This document shows, one piece after another, positions 34,778 through 44,322 of a stretch of DNA of 64,000 nucleotides. Position 1 is the first letter of the stretch. Every line of letters starts with the position of its first letter. Origin of the DNA: OMPR01 sp965183835 (GTDB taxonomy: Bacteria; Pseudomonadota; Alphaproteobacteria; Rhodobacterales; Rhodobacteraceae). The stretch covers positions 62,001-126,000 of the forward strand of contig CBCYME010000019.1 of assembly GCA_965183835.1 (NCBI GenBank). Reading direction: 5' to 3'. The translations under genes and the position numbers were made by a program. The notes under the pieces are model-generated. The model did not search any database and was not told where the DNA came from. It saw only the letters and a list, made by a program, of their open reading frames with translations.

Positions 34778-36052
34778 TTAGACGGGCTGGATGACGGCGC
34801 GGATATTGGTGAGACTTGCGGTGCTTCCTTGGATCACAACAAAGGGTTGCCCATCTGCGAACAGGGTTTGAGATCCATTATCATTGGCGGCCAATGCGAA
34901 ATCAGGGTCCGGATCACCCGCATTTTTGTAGAAAAGGATTTCATCCATGGTTGCGTTGAAATCTTCGATGATCGCCGGGTTTTCGCCGGCTCCATCCAGA
35001 ACATAGATATCATCAGCGCCGTCGCCGGACAGGATGACATCATTGCCACCAGCAACGATGATGTCGTCTCCATCACCCGCGTCTAAACGATCGGCTTCTC
35101 CGTCATCTACAAATTGCAGAGGAAAGTTGGGCGCAAAAGTGCTGTGCCCGCTGTCGAGATAGGACCGTAAATCGGTTAAATCAGACAAAGACGTGCTATC
35201 AGCAAAGGCGGACCCACCCTCCAGAACATCAGCGCCACCCCCTCCAACGAGTGTGTCTGCGCCAATGTCGCCTTCTAGGACGTCTTGACCTTAGCCACCA
35301 TCCAATGCGTCATCCCCAGCGCCACCACGCAGAATGTCATTTCCTTGATCCCCGGATAGACTGTCGAAACCATCTCCCCCATCCAGAATGTCCGAATCCG
35401 CGCCGCCTGACAGCTGATCCTGACCTGCTCCACCTGAAAGGATGTCTCGGCCGACGTGCCCATCCAGCGTATCGGCACCATTTCCACCTTCGAGAGTATC
35501 TTGGCCGTATCCACCGTTTAGGAAATCGTCACCGGACTCGCCCTGCAGCAGATCACGGCCCAAGCTGCCACCCAGCGCGTCATCCCCAGAGCCACCGTTC
35601 AATGTGTCGTCGTCATTGCCGCCGAACAGAGTGTCATTCCCGGATTGACCAAACAATGTGTCGGCTCCATCCGATCCAGACAGGCTGTCATTGCCGTCGA
35701 ACCCCAACAGATTGTCATCTCCAGCTCCGCCCCGCAGCGTGTCGTTCCCGGATTCGCCAATCAATTGGTCGTTGCCACCCAAACCTGCCAGTAAATCATC
35801 CTGACCCGTCCCGGTGATGAAATCATCATCCTGGGTTCCGCGCATCTCTTGACCGGGGCCATCGTCGTCATCAGGCATGCCATCTGGAGCCATTTCGTCG
35901 ATATAGCCGACAATTCCGCTGACTGCCGCAGCACTGAGAAGACCGATAAGTAAAAGCATAAGAAACGCCCAAAGGAAGAGAATATGTCCAAGATCACTAG
36001 ACCCGGGAAATGCGGCGTTTTTTTGTAAAACTTTGTGAAAATGTTGTGCCAA
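34778..36052 (-). pseudogene. RTX-type calcium-binding repeat protein, broken by an in-frame TAA
   Basis: One reading frame from the start region (TTG 36052; ATG 35959 is the alternative) to the stop at 34778, interrupted by TAA at 35291-35293. The N-terminus has a hydrophobic anchor (FLWAFLMLLLIGLLSAAAVSG), then an Asp-rich hinge and about 20 nonapeptide repeats of the GGxGxDxLxG type, which bind Ca2+ in a beta-roll. The stop lies in DGG-stop-GQDVLEG where a sister repeat has GGYGQDTLEGG, so Tyr TAT/TAC became TAA. The C-terminal 140 residues remain RTX-like and end in a non-repeat cap. Confidence 0.85.
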
Positions 36053-36053
36053 A

Positions 36054-36090
36054 GAAAAGGCCCCGCAGAGGGGTATCTGCGGGGCCTTAG
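36054..36090 (-). terminator. Terminator of gltA
   Basis: Stem AAGGCCCCGCAGA (36057-36069) and TCTGCGGGGCCTT (36076-36088), loop GGGGTA, with TTTTC after it on the minus strand. It ends gltA 22 bases after the stop. It abuts the start region of the RTX gene. Confidence 0.85.
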
Positions 36091-36110
36091 GAAGCTTTCA
36101 AGGATGCGCC

Positions 36111-37406
36111 TTAGCGATTCTCGATATCAATATAGTCGCGCCGTGATTCACCAAGATACAGCTGACGAGGACGGCCAATTTTGTTTTGCGGATCGCCAAT
36201 CATCTCTTTCCATTGCGAAATCCAACCAACGGTGCGCGACAGCGCAAAGATCGGTGTGAACATCGATGTGGGAAAGCCCATCGCTTCGAGAATAATGCCC
36301 GAATAGAAGTCGACGTTCGGGAACAGCTTCTTCTCTGCGAAATATGGATCACTCAGCGCCACGCGCTCCAGCTCTTTGGCAACTTGCAGCAACGGATTGT
36401 TTTCAACACCCAGAAGGTCCAAAACTTCGTCTGCGGATTGCTTCATCACAGTCGCGCGTGGGTCGAAGTTTTTGTAAACGCGGTGACCAAAACCCATAAG
36501 ACGGAACGGATCATCTTTGTCTTTGGCGCGTTCAATGAACTCTGGAATGCGATCAACGGTGCCGATTTCCTTGAGCATCTCAAGGCAAGCCTGGTTCGCA
36601 CCACCGTGAGCCGGACCCCAAAGGCAGGCAATGCCAGCAGCGATACAGGCAAACGGGTTTGCACCAGAAGACGACGCCAAACGCACAGTTGATGTCGATG
36701 CGTTTTGTTCGTGATCAGCGTGAAGCGTAAAGATCCGGTCCATCGCACGGCTCAGGATCGGGTTTACTTCGTATTCTTCGCATGGAACTGCAAAGCACAT
36801 GCGTAGGAAGTTTGAAGCATAATCCAGATCATTGCGCGGATACACAAACGGCTGACCAATTGTATACTTATACGCCATGGCAGCAATTGTTGGCATCTTT
36901 GCGATCAGACGATGCGATGCAACTTCACGCTGGCGAGGATCATTGATATCCGTCGAGTCGTGATAAAATGCAGACATTGCACCCACAACACCTACGATGA
37001 TGGCCATCGGATGGGCGTCGCGACGGAAGCCGCGGAAGAAATTGATCATCTGCTCGTGCACCATGGTGTGACGAGTAATGGTAGTTTCAAAGTTTTCCAG
37101 ATCTTCTGCGGTTGGCAGAACACCGTACAGCAGCAGATAACACACCTCGAGGAAATGCGACTTCCCTGCGAGTTGGTCAATTGGATAGCCACGGTGAAGC
37201 AATTCACCTTTTTCGCCATCAATATAGGTGATGGTGCTGTCACAGCTGGCAGTCGATGTGAAACCCGGATCGTAGGTGAATACGCCAGCAGCAGCGTACA
37301 GCTTGCGGATGTCGATCACGTCGGGGCCGACGGTCGGTGAAAAGATAGGCAGCTCGTAGGATTCGCCATTCAAATTCAGAGTGGCCGTTTTATTGTTCTC
37401 GGTCAT
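36111..37406 (-). CDS. gltA: Citrate synthase (type II hexameric)
   Basis: 431 residues; condenses oxaloacetate and acetyl-CoA, the entry of the TCA cycle. Active-site blocks: TLHADHEQNASTSTVR (His), GPAHGGANQACLEML (His), and GFGHRVYKNFDPRA plus PNVDFYSGI for the C-terminal catalytic Asp/Arg region. The N-terminal beta-strand domain of type II enzymes is present (KTATLNLNGESYELP). ATG 37406 follows GGAAGGG. Confidence 0.97.
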   Translation of the reverse strand: MTENNKTATLNLNGESYELPIFSPTVGPDVIDIRKLYAAAGVFTYDPGFTSTASCDSTITYIDGEKGELLHRGYPIDQLAGKSHFLEVCYLLLYGVLPTAEDLENFETTITRHTMVHEQMINFFRGFRRDAHPMAIIVGVVGAMSAFYHDSTDINDPRQREVASHRLIAKMPTIAAMAYKYTIGQPFVYPRNDLDYASNFLRMCFAVPCEEYEVNPILSRAMDRIFTLHADHEQNASTSTVRLASSSGANPFACIAAGIACLWGPAHGGANQACLEMLKEIGTVDRIPEFIERAKDKDDPFRLMGFGHRVYKNFDPRATVMKQSADEVLDLLGVENNPLLQVAKELERVALSDPYFAEKKLFPNVDFYSGIILEAMGFPTSMFTPIFALSRTVGWISQWKEMIGDPQNKIGRPRQLYLGESRRDYIDIENR

Positions 37407-37514
37407 AGATGTCCCTTCCTCTTACAGGCACGGGGCGGGGCATCGCCTGACCCGTGCGGGCAGTGCCTGCGCATCAAGGCGCAGGACCGGTCGTAGCGGA
37501 GCAGCGTTACCCGA

Positions 37515-38930
37515 TTATGAAGTTCGGGCTAAAATCGCTGCGTCTGAGAGCCGTGCCAGGGTTTCATCGCGTCCTAGCACAAGCATCATGTCAAATACCG
37601 AAGGTGTCACAGCACGACCCGCCAGCGCAGCCCGTAGTGGACCTGCCAGTTTCCCGAACTTTGTACCCTGTGCTTCGGCAAAAGCATTCAGAGCCGCCTC
37701 CAGTTCATCTCGGGTCCAGCTAACATTTTGCAACTGCGGCGTCAATTCATCCAGTATACCATTGGATACCGTTGAAAGGGCTTTGGACGCCTTTTGATCT
37801 GGTGTAATCGGGCGTGAAACCAGTGCAAACTCAGCTTTTTCAAGGAGTTCCGGGAATGTTTTCGCGCGGTCCTTGAGGCAATACATCGCACGTTCCAGAT
37901 CACTTGATTGTGTCTCAGTGAGAGCGGGTTGTTCTGCTGCGGTCAGAAAGGCCTGTATCTCATGCCGCAACGCAGCGTCATCTGAAATTGCGATGTGCTG
38001 TCCACAGAGGTTTTCCAGCTTTTTGACGTCAAATCGTGCGGGGCTTTTGCCGATTCCCCCCAAATCGAACCAGTCTTTGGCCTGAGCATCTGTAAAAAAC
38101 TCGTCATCCCCGTGGCTCCATCCCAATCGGGTCAGGTAATTGCGCATCCCAGCGGCGGGGTATCCCATGGCCTGATATTCCTGCGCACCCAGCGCGCCAT
38201 GGCGTTTTGACAGCTTCTTGCCATCTTGGCCGTGAATCAGTGGAATGTGTGCCCAGACAGGGACGTCCCACCCCATCGCGTTGTAGATCATCATCTGGCG
38301 CGCGGCATTGTTGAGATGATCATCCCCCCGGATTACATGGGTCACGCGCATATCATGGTCATCAACGACAACTGCCAGCATATAGACCGGCGTGCCATCC
38401 GACCGTAGCAGCACCATGTCATCCAGCTGATCATTGCGGATCGTTACATCGCCCTGCACCTGATCATGAATGACCGTAGTCCCTTCGAGCGGCGCTTTGA
38501 TCCGAACAACATAGGGGGCATTAGGATGCGTCGTTTCATCTGCATCGCGCCAAGGGCTATGAAACAGAGTGGACTTGTCTTCGGCTCGGGCTGCATCGCG
38601 AAACGCAGCAATTTCATCCTGAGTTGAGAAGCACTTGTAAGCTTTACCTTGGGCCAGCAGATCATGCGCGACTTCGGCATGGCGCGCGGCGCCTTCGAAT
38701 TGGCTGATCACTTCGCCATCATGATCCAAGCCGAGCCAGTCCATACCTTGCAGAATCGCTGCCGTCGCCTCTGGGGTAGAGCGTTCGCGATCCGTGTCTT
38801 CGATCCGCAAAAGAAACTTGCCGCCGCGTCCACGGGCGTAGAGCCAGTTGAACAATGCGGTACGGGCCCCGCCGATGTGCAGGAAACCGGTGGGAGATGG
38901 GGCGAAACGGGTGACGACTTGGTCTGACAT
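37515..38930 (-). CDS. gltX: Glutamyl-tRNA synthetase
   Basis: 471 residues; charges tRNA-Glu (and possibly tRNA-Gln in organisms with GatCAB). Class I motifs: HIGH-type FLHIGGARTALFNWLYA near the N-terminus and KMSKS-type KKLSKRHGALG in the middle. The C-terminal helical anticodon domain is present. Divergent from comEC with an 80-base shared upstream region. 37407-37514 between gltA and gltX holds a small GC hairpin (CCTGCGC/GCGCAGG) and nothing else. Confidence 0.96.
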   Translation of the reverse strand: MSDQVVTRFAPSPTGFLHIGGARTALFNWLYARGRGGKFLLRIEDTDRERSTPEATAAILQGMDWLGLDHDGEVISQFEGAARHAEVAHDLLAQGKAYKCFSTQDEIAAFRDAARAEDKSTLFHSPWRDADETTHPNAPYVVRIKAPLEGTTVIHDQVQGDVTIRNDQLDDMVLLRSDGTPVYMLAVVVDDHDMRVTHVIRGDDHLNNAARQMMIYNAMGWDVPVWAHIPLIHGQDGKKLSKRHGALGAQEYQAMGYPAAGMRNYLTRLGWSHGDDEFFTDAQAKDWFDLGGIGKSPARFDVKKLENLCGQHIAISDDAALRHEIQAFLTAAEQPALTETQSSDLERAMYCLKDRAKTFPELLEKAEFALVSRPITPDQKASKALSTVSNGILDELTPQLQNVSWTRDELEAALNAFAEAQGTKFGKLAGPLRAALAGRAVTPSVFDMMLVLGRDETLARLSDAAILARTS

Positions 38931-39009
38931 TGTTGTCGTTTACCTTTTGGTAACTGTGGAGCGGATAGCGTTAACGCCTGTCTAGCGAGCCGGACCGACG
39001 GGAGCAACC

Positions 39010-41034
39010 ATGCGCATTCTGCTGCAGCTCAGAGCGACAGTCATGTATCAACAGGGATACTTGTTTCCTTGGGTGCCTGTTTTCTTGGCCGTGGGGATTG
39101 GTGGATACTTTGCTCTGCCTCAAGAGCCGGGTTTGGTTGCCTATGGCCTGCTGTCTTGCGCGGCGATTTTGTTTGCTGCTTTCGCGATGCGTTGGCCGGG
39201 TGCTTGGGCACCGTTGGCATGGGCGATTGCGCTGAGTGTAAGCGGTCTGATTTGGGCCGGTGTTCGAAGCAATTCGGTTGCAACTCCAAGCCTGAATTGG
39301 CGGTATTATGGGCCGGTCGAAGGGCGCATCGTTGCCATGGATCGATCTGCATCTGATGCTCAGCGGATTACTCTTGATCAGGTTCGGCTGAACAGGGTTG
39401 CGTTTGACAAAGTGCCGGAACGAGTTCGAATTTCTTTGCATGGTGGGGCGGCAGAACTGGAGCCGGGGCAAAGGGTTATGACAACCGGCCATGTCTCGCC
39501 ACCACAAGGGCCAGTCGAACCCGGTGGCTTTGATTTTCGTCGATATGCGTGGTTCAAACAGTTGGGGGGCGTTGGGTATTCTCGGACTCCTGTAGTAACC
39601 CTCGAGCCTGCCAATCGATCCTCTGGCGATCTGCGTGTATTGCGGATGCGAATGGCGATTTCTGAACATGTGCGCGATCGGTTGCCAGGAGATGTCGGTG
39701 GGTTTGCGGCAGCCATCACAGCCGGTGATCGCAGTTCGATCAGCCAGAGAACAATGCAAGATCTAAGAACAAGCAACCTTGCGCATTTATTGGCCATTTC
39801 TGGTTTGCACATGGGGCTTTTGGCTGGGTTCATTTTCTCAGCCTTGCGCATAGGTATATCTTTGTTTCCGCCACTGGCATTGCGTTTACCGGTTAAGAAA
39901 CTTGCGGCCTGCGGGGCGTTGATCATCGCCTCGGGGTATCTTGTTTTGTCCGGTGGAAATGTTGCGACTCAACGGGCCTTTGTCATGGTGGCAGTGATGT
40001 TGTGCGCGGTGTTGGTCGATCGGCGGGCACTGTCATTGCGTGCCGTTGCTGTGGCTGCCGTGATTGTGTTGCTACTCCGACCCGAAGCCTTGCTTGGGCC
40101 CGGATTTCAAATGTCCTTTGCTGCCACAACAGCGCTGGTTGCCGTGTTTGGTGTGATCAGAGATAGAGAGATCTCGTTCGGGCCACATTGGGTTTCTGCG
40201 GTTCTGGGCGTGGTGCTGTCCTCGGTGGTGGCCGGGCTGGCGACCGCTCCGATCGGGGCGGCGCATTTCAATACGATGGCGCATTATGGATTGGTGGCGA
40301 ATTTGCTTTCGGTTCCGTTGATGGGGGTTCTGGTGATCCCGGCAGCTGTCTTGGCGGTTGTTCTCTTTCCACTGGGGCTGGATTGGATCGGGTTAGACCT
40401 GATGGGATTTGGCCTGGTCTGGATCCTGGGTGTGGCCGAATGGGTGTCAAACCTACCCGGAACACAAGGCTATGCGCCAACGCCTGCATCTTGGATCCTC
40501 CCGGTGTTTGCCTTTGGTTTTCTGTGGGTCGTTCTTTGGCGAGGCAGATTGAGATGGGCAGGATCTGTTGCAATTGTTTGCGCGTTTGTCGGTTGGGGCT
40601 TTGCGCATCGTCCTGCTGTTCTGATTGCAGGAACGGGCGGATTGATCGGTGTCATGACGGATGAGGGCAGGGCCCTCAGTAAATCTAAGGGGAATGGATT
40701 TACTGCAAAAGTTTGGTTGGAGAACGACGGCGACGGCGCCAAGCAGATGGCGGCAGCAGAACGATGGCCGGGGGGGCAGGGGAAACTTAGAACCATGGAA
40801 TACCGCGGCGCAAAAATCATTCACGTTACAGGAAAACGCGCAGCACAATCCCTAACAAGCTGTTCTGCCAAAGACTTGGTTATTTCCGCCGTTCCGCTTA
40901 CTTTGGATGGGCCTTGCGACGTCTACGATGCAAAACGTCTCTTACAAACCGGCAGCTTGGCTTTGGGGCCAGAGGGGATCGTTACGGCGGAATCCCTGTC
41001 CGGTAATCGATTGTGGAATCGAAAGAACAAGTGA
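39010..41034 (+). CDS. comEC: ComEC/Rec2 family competence protein
   Basis: 674 residues. N-terminal transmembrane helices flank a DUF4131-type OB domain. A membrane 'Competence' domain contains LAHLLAISGLHMGLLAGF, the family hallmark, followed by further helices. In ComEC this forms the DNA uptake channel in the inner membrane. The C-terminal soluble part is short and lacks a full metallo-beta-lactamase domain, as in many alphaproteobacteria. Its TGA lies inside a hairpin shared with lexA. Confidence 0.88.
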   Translation: MRILLQLRATVMYQQGYLFPWVPVFLAVGIGGYFALPQEPGLVAYGLLSCAAILFAAFAMRWPGAWAPLAWAIALSVSGLIWAGVRSNSVATPSLNWRYYGPVEGRIVAMDRSASDAQRITLDQVRLNRVAFDKVPERVRISLHGGAAELEPGQRVMTTGHVSPPQGPVEPGGFDFRRYAWFKQLGGVGYSRTPVVTLEPANRSSGDLRVLRMRMAISEHVRDRLPGDVGGFAAAITAGDRSSISQRTMQDLRTSNLAHLLAISGLHMGLLAGFIFSALRIGISLFPPLALRLPVKKLAACGALIIASGYLVLSGGNVATQRAFVMVAVMLCAVLVDRRALSLRAVAVAAVIVLLLRPEALLGPGFQMSFAATTALVAVFGVIRDREISFGPHWVSAVLGVVLSSVVAGLATAPIGAAHFNTMAHYGLVANLLSVPLMGVLVIPAAVLAVVLFPLGLDWIGLDLMGFGLVWILGVAEWVSNLPGTQGYAPTPASWILPVFAFGFLWVVLWRGRLRWAGSVAIVCAFVGWGFAHRPAVLIAGTGGLIGVMTDEGRALSKSKGNGFTAKVWLENDGDGAKQMAAAERWPGGQGKLRTMEYRGAKIIHVTGKRAAQSLTSCSAKDLVISAVPLTLDGPCDVYDAKRLLQTGSLALGPEGIVTAESLSGNRLWNRKNK

Positions 41035-41058
41035 TCCGAACTCAGTAAGTTCGGATCA
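41032..41058. terminator. Bidirectional hairpin overlapping the comEC and lexA stop codons
   Basis: TGATCCGAACT (41032-41042) and AGTTCGGATCA (41048-41058) are a perfect 11-bp stem with a 5-base loop. The comEC stop is the first three bases and the lexA stop starts at 41042. Only short T/A runs follow. Confidence 0.65.
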
Positions 41059-41743
41059 AACCAACCAAACGCCCTTGCACCTTTACCTGATCTTCGGGAA
41101 AAACTCGGGTTTCGTAAGCCGGATTTGCGGCTTCGAGTGCGATGGCATTCCCGCGACGAAAGAAGCGCTTGAGTGTTGCTTCGTGACCTTCGACCAAGGC
41201 GACAACAATGTCGCCATTATCAGCGGTCGCTGTATCCCGAATGACAACGACGTCACCGTCATTGATGCCCGCATCGATCATCGAGTCGCCTTTGACCTCA
41301 AGCGCGTAATGTTCCCCAGCGCCAGAGACCATGCCACTGGGCACAGCAACTTGGTGCGACACTTGGCTGATCGCTTCGATCGGAACACCGGCTGCAATCC
41401 GCCCCATAACAGGTAACTCGATCGCATGGACAACAACGGGATCACTGTTTGCGGGTTTTCCCGCCTCAGGTTTGTCGCCATCTATAACACGAGGGCTAAA
41501 CCCACCACTGGTCGGCGCACCGCCAAGGCTTTCGGGTAACTTCACGATTTCAATCGCACGCGCCCGATGGGCTAGGCGACGAATAAAGCCGCGTTCTTCG
41601 AGTGCGGTGATCAACCTGTGGATGCCAGATTTAGAACGCAGGTCCAACGCGACCTTCATTTCATCAAAACTGGGAGGCACACCGTCCGCCTGCAACCGTT
41701 TATGGATAAATTCCAACAAATCCAGTTGCTTCTTGGTCAGCAT
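41042..41743 (-). CDS. lexA: LexA repressor
   Basis: 233 residues; represses SOS genes until RecA-stimulated self-cleavage. Winged helix at 1-65 (PPSFDEMKVALDLRSKSGIHRLI). The cleavage site Ala118-Gly119 is in GRIAAGVP, the catalytic Ser154 in KGDSMIDAG and Lys192 in ATLKRFF. The 70-100 linker is Gly/Pro-rich. An SOS box lies 33 bases upstream, so it is self-regulated. Confidence 0.97.
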   Translation of the reverse strand: MLTKKQLDLLEFIHKRLQADGVPPSFDEMKVALDLRSKSGIHRLITALEERGFIRRLAHRARAIEIVKLPESLGGAPTSGGFSPRVIDGDKPEAGKPANSDPVVVHAIELPVMGRIAAGVPIEAISQVSHQVAVPSGMVSGAGEHYALEVKGDSMIDAGINDGDVVVIRDTATADNGDIVVALVEGHEATLKRFFRRGNAIALEAANPAYETRVFPEDQVKVQGRLVGLIRTY

Positions 41744-41775
41744 GGCGCATACCTCTTGTTCATCCGTTTACGAAT

Positions 41776-41790
41776 GTTCTACGCATGTTC
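41776..41790 (-). promoter_or_regulatory. SOS box (LexA operator) of lexA
   Basis: GTTC-TACGCAT-GTTC matches the alphaproteobacterial LexA site GTTC-N7-GTTC exactly. It is 33-47 bases upstream of the lexA start. Confidence 0.85.
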
Positions 41791-41822
41791 TTGTTTTGTG
41801 TCAATGGGGCTGTTCACCGCTA

Positions 41823-42995
41823 TTACATTGGCAAGTAGCGTATGACCTGCCCGCTTTCATATGCCGGGTCCGATGCTGGCCGCATGGCCAATGCATTGGC
41901 TTCTGCGAGAACCGTCAACAAAGAGCTGTCTTGGTTTTCAAACACTGTTATTTGCCCATCGTCAACACGTGCACGCATATAGTGCTGGCGCGGGCCATTC
42001 GCATCCAAAGGGTGGGACAGAGTTGCAGTTTGCAGTGCAAGAACAATGTCTTTCAATCCCAGCATGCGGCGGATCACCGGCGTGAGAAAAACGTGACCAC
42101 AGACCATGGCCGATACTGGATTACCCGGCAGACCAATCAAAACATTGTCACCCATACGACCGGCCATCAACGGTTTGCCGGGGCGCATTTTGATTTTGTA
42201 AAAGGATTGTTCCATCCCTAGATCTTGGGCCACGGGTCCAACGAGATCATGGTCGCCCACAGATGCGCCACCAATCGTGATAATCAGATCCGCACCTTTA
42301 GCCAGTTCAAAAGCGGTCTTTAAAGACAGCTCAGTGTCGCGCGCGATGGGCAAAACACGCACAAGCGCGCCAAGACCCTCAAGCATCGCTTTAAGGCCAA
42401 AGGTGTTTGATGCGATGATCTGATCTGGACCCGGCGTTTCCCCCGGCATGACCAATTCATCCCCGGTTGAGATCAATGCGACAACGGGCTTTCGGGTCAC
42501 AGGGATCTGGGGAACGTTCATCGAAGCCATCAATGCGATGTCTTGCGCAGCCAACAGGCGGGGGGCCTTGATACGTGTGCCGATCTCAAAGTCGACACCA
42601 GCCGCGCGGATATTGCTTTTTGTCCCGGGGTCGTCCGTTATCGTGATCACATCCCCCCGTCGGGTTATGTTCTCTTGAATGACGACAAAATCGGTTCCGT
42701 CTGGCACTGGCGCCCCGGTAAAGATCCGAACGGCTTGACCTGCACCCACCGTGCCCGCGAACCCGTGACCAGCGGCGGATTCCCCGACAACCTTGAACAT
42801 GGCATGCAGTTCTACCTCGTCGCGGCTCATAGCATAGCCATCCATCGACGACGCTGCAAAAGGCGGCTGATTTCGTGTCGCGGCGACATCCTGGGCCAGA
42901 ACGCGCCCAGCGGCGTTGGCTAGGGGGACAAATTCCACCTCAAGCGGAGAAACCAAACCAAACAGGAGATCCTGCGCTTCTTCTACAGTGATCAT
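41823..42995 (-). CDS. moeA: Molybdopterin molybdenumtransferase
   Basis: 390 residues; inserts molybdate into adenylylated molybdopterin. MoeA blocks: PPFAASSMDGYA near residue 45, GAGQAVRIFTGAPVPDGTDFVV, GGASVGDHDLV and GLPGNPVSAMV. Length is normal. It lies downstream of moaC on the same strand in a trpGDC-moaC-moeA cluster. Confidence 0.95.
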   Translation of the reverse strand: MITVEEAQDLLFGLVSPLEVEFVPLANAAGRVLAQDVAATRNQPPFAASSMDGYAMSRDEVELHAMFKVVGESAAGHGFAGTVGAGQAVRIFTGAPVPDGTDFVVIQENITRRGDVITITDDPGTKSNIRAAGVDFEIGTRIKAPRLLAAQDIALMASMNVPQIPVTRKPVVALISTGDELVMPGETPGPDQIIASNTFGLKAMLEGLGALVRVLPIARDTELSLKTAFELAKGADLIITIGGASVGDHDLVGPVAQDLGMEQSFYKIKMRPGKPLMAGRMGDNVLIGLPGNPVSAMVCGHVFLTPVIRRMLGLKDIVLALQTATLSHPLDANGPRQHYMRARVDDGQITVFENQDSSLLTVLAEANALAMRPASDPAYESGQVIRYLPM

Positions 42996-43036
42996 CTGTC
43001 TTCCTTGTCTGCTGGATTCCGAAATAAATTGGGAAT

Positions 43037-43510
43037 TCAGGTCGCCTGATAACGCCCGGATTTCCCACCGTCTTTCAGAACGACGCGAAGCCCACCAATT
43101 TCCATCGACTTATCAACCGCTTTGGTCATGTCATAAACGGTCAATGCAGCAACCGAGGCGGCGGTCAACGCTTCCATCTCAACCCCGGTTTGCCCTGTGG
43201 TCTTAACCGTGGCTTCGATGTGTACTCCGGGCAAGTCCGGATCAAGTGTCAGCTCAACGGCGGCTTTTGTAATAGGCAGTGGGTGACACAGGGGGATCAA
43301 ATCGGGGGTCTTTTTCGCGCCCATGATCCCCGCCAGTCGGGCAACGCCCAGCACATCGCCTTTTTTGGCACGTCCTTCGGCAATGATATCAAACGCGTCC
43401 TGACCCATTTTGATCCAAGTGACAGCCGTGGCAATCCGCGAGGTCACGGCCTTGTCTGACACATCAACCATGTGGGCATCGCCCTTGCCGTCAAAATGCG
43501 TCAGCGCCAT
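43037..43510 (-). CDS. moaC: Cyclic pyranopterin monophosphate synthase
   Basis: 157 residues; forms cPMP, the first pterin intermediate of molybdenum cofactor. Motifs: MVDVSDKAVTSRIA, GAKKTPDLIPLCHPLPI and GVEMEALTAASVAALTVYDM with the catalytic region. Its start overlaps the trpC stop by one base. Confidence 0.96.
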   Translation of the reverse strand: MALTHFDGKGDAHMVDVSDKAVTSRIATAVTWIKMGQDAFDIIAEGRAKKGDVLGVARLAGIMGAKKTPDLIPLCHPLPITKAAVELTLDPDLPGVHIEATVKTTGQTGVEMEALTAASVAALTVYDMTKAVDKSMEIGGLRVVLKDGGKSGRYQAT

Positions 43511-44322
43511 TACATTGCCCCCGGAACCAGCGGATTGTCGAGCAGATCGCGCGTTGCGGTTGCAACATCATCCTGCCGCATCAAGCTTTCGCCGATCAGG
43601 AAACAGCGGGCGCCATAGCGCGCAATATCTGCCAGATCTGCAGGTTCGGTCAGGCCGCTTTCACACACAATGGTCCGTTCTGCAGACACCAGTTTCGACA
43701 GGCGTCGCGTGGTATCCAGAGTGGTTTCAAACGTTTTGAGATTGCGATTGTTAATTCCCATGAGCGGACTTTTCAGCATTTCTGCCCGTTCAAGTTCGGC
43801 TTCGTCGTGTACCTCGAGCAATACATCCATGCCCCAATCAAACGCAGCTTGTTCCAACTCAGCTGCCTGAGCGTCAGAAACAGACGCCAGAATGATCAAA
43901 ATGCAATCAGCACCGAGGGCTCGCGCTTCGACCACCTGATAGGGATCGTACATGAAATCCTTGCGCAGAGCCGGTAGATCACATGCCGAACGTGCCGCCG
44001 TCAAAAACTCTTTGGCCCCCTGAAAGCTGGGCGTATCGGTGAGCACAGACAGACAGGCGGCCCCCCCCGCTTGGTAGGCTTTGGCCAACTCGGGTGGATT
44101 GAAATCGGGTCGGATCAAACCTTTGGACGGGCTGGCTTTTTTGATCTCGGCAATCAGCCCGTAACCGTCACGACTGGCGTCAAGCAAAGCCTGTGCAAAG
44201 GGGCGAACGGGGCCAGCTTCGCGGGCTTCGCTCTCAAGCGCATCAAGCGACTTGACCGCTTTATCTGCTGCAACTTCTTCCAGCTTATAGGCTTTGATCT
44301 TGTCAAGAATGGTGTCGGTCAT
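43510..44322 (-). CDS. trpC: Indole-3-glycerol phosphate synthase
   Basis: 270 residues; a TIM-barrel enzyme closing the indole ring. LIAEIKKASPSKGLIR carries the catalytic Lys. Also seen are LSVLTDTPSFQGAKEFL, ALRKDFMYDPYQV, MGINNRNLKTFE and VCESGLTEPADL. Its ATG overlaps the trpD stop (ATGA), so trpGDC is one operon with moaC and moeA. Confidence 0.97.
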   Translation of the reverse strand: MTDTILDKIKAYKLEEVAADKAVKSLDALESEAREAGPVRPFAQALLDASRDGYGLIAEIKKASPSKGLIRPDFNPPELAKAYQAGGAACLSVLTDTPSFQGAKEFLTAARSACDLPALRKDFMYDPYQVVEARALGADCILIILASVSDAQAAELEQAAFDWGMDVLLEVHDEAELERAEMLKSPLMGINNRNLKTFETTLDTTRRLSKLVSAERTIVCESGLTEPADLADIARYGARCFLIGESLMRQDDVATATRDLLDNPLVPGAM

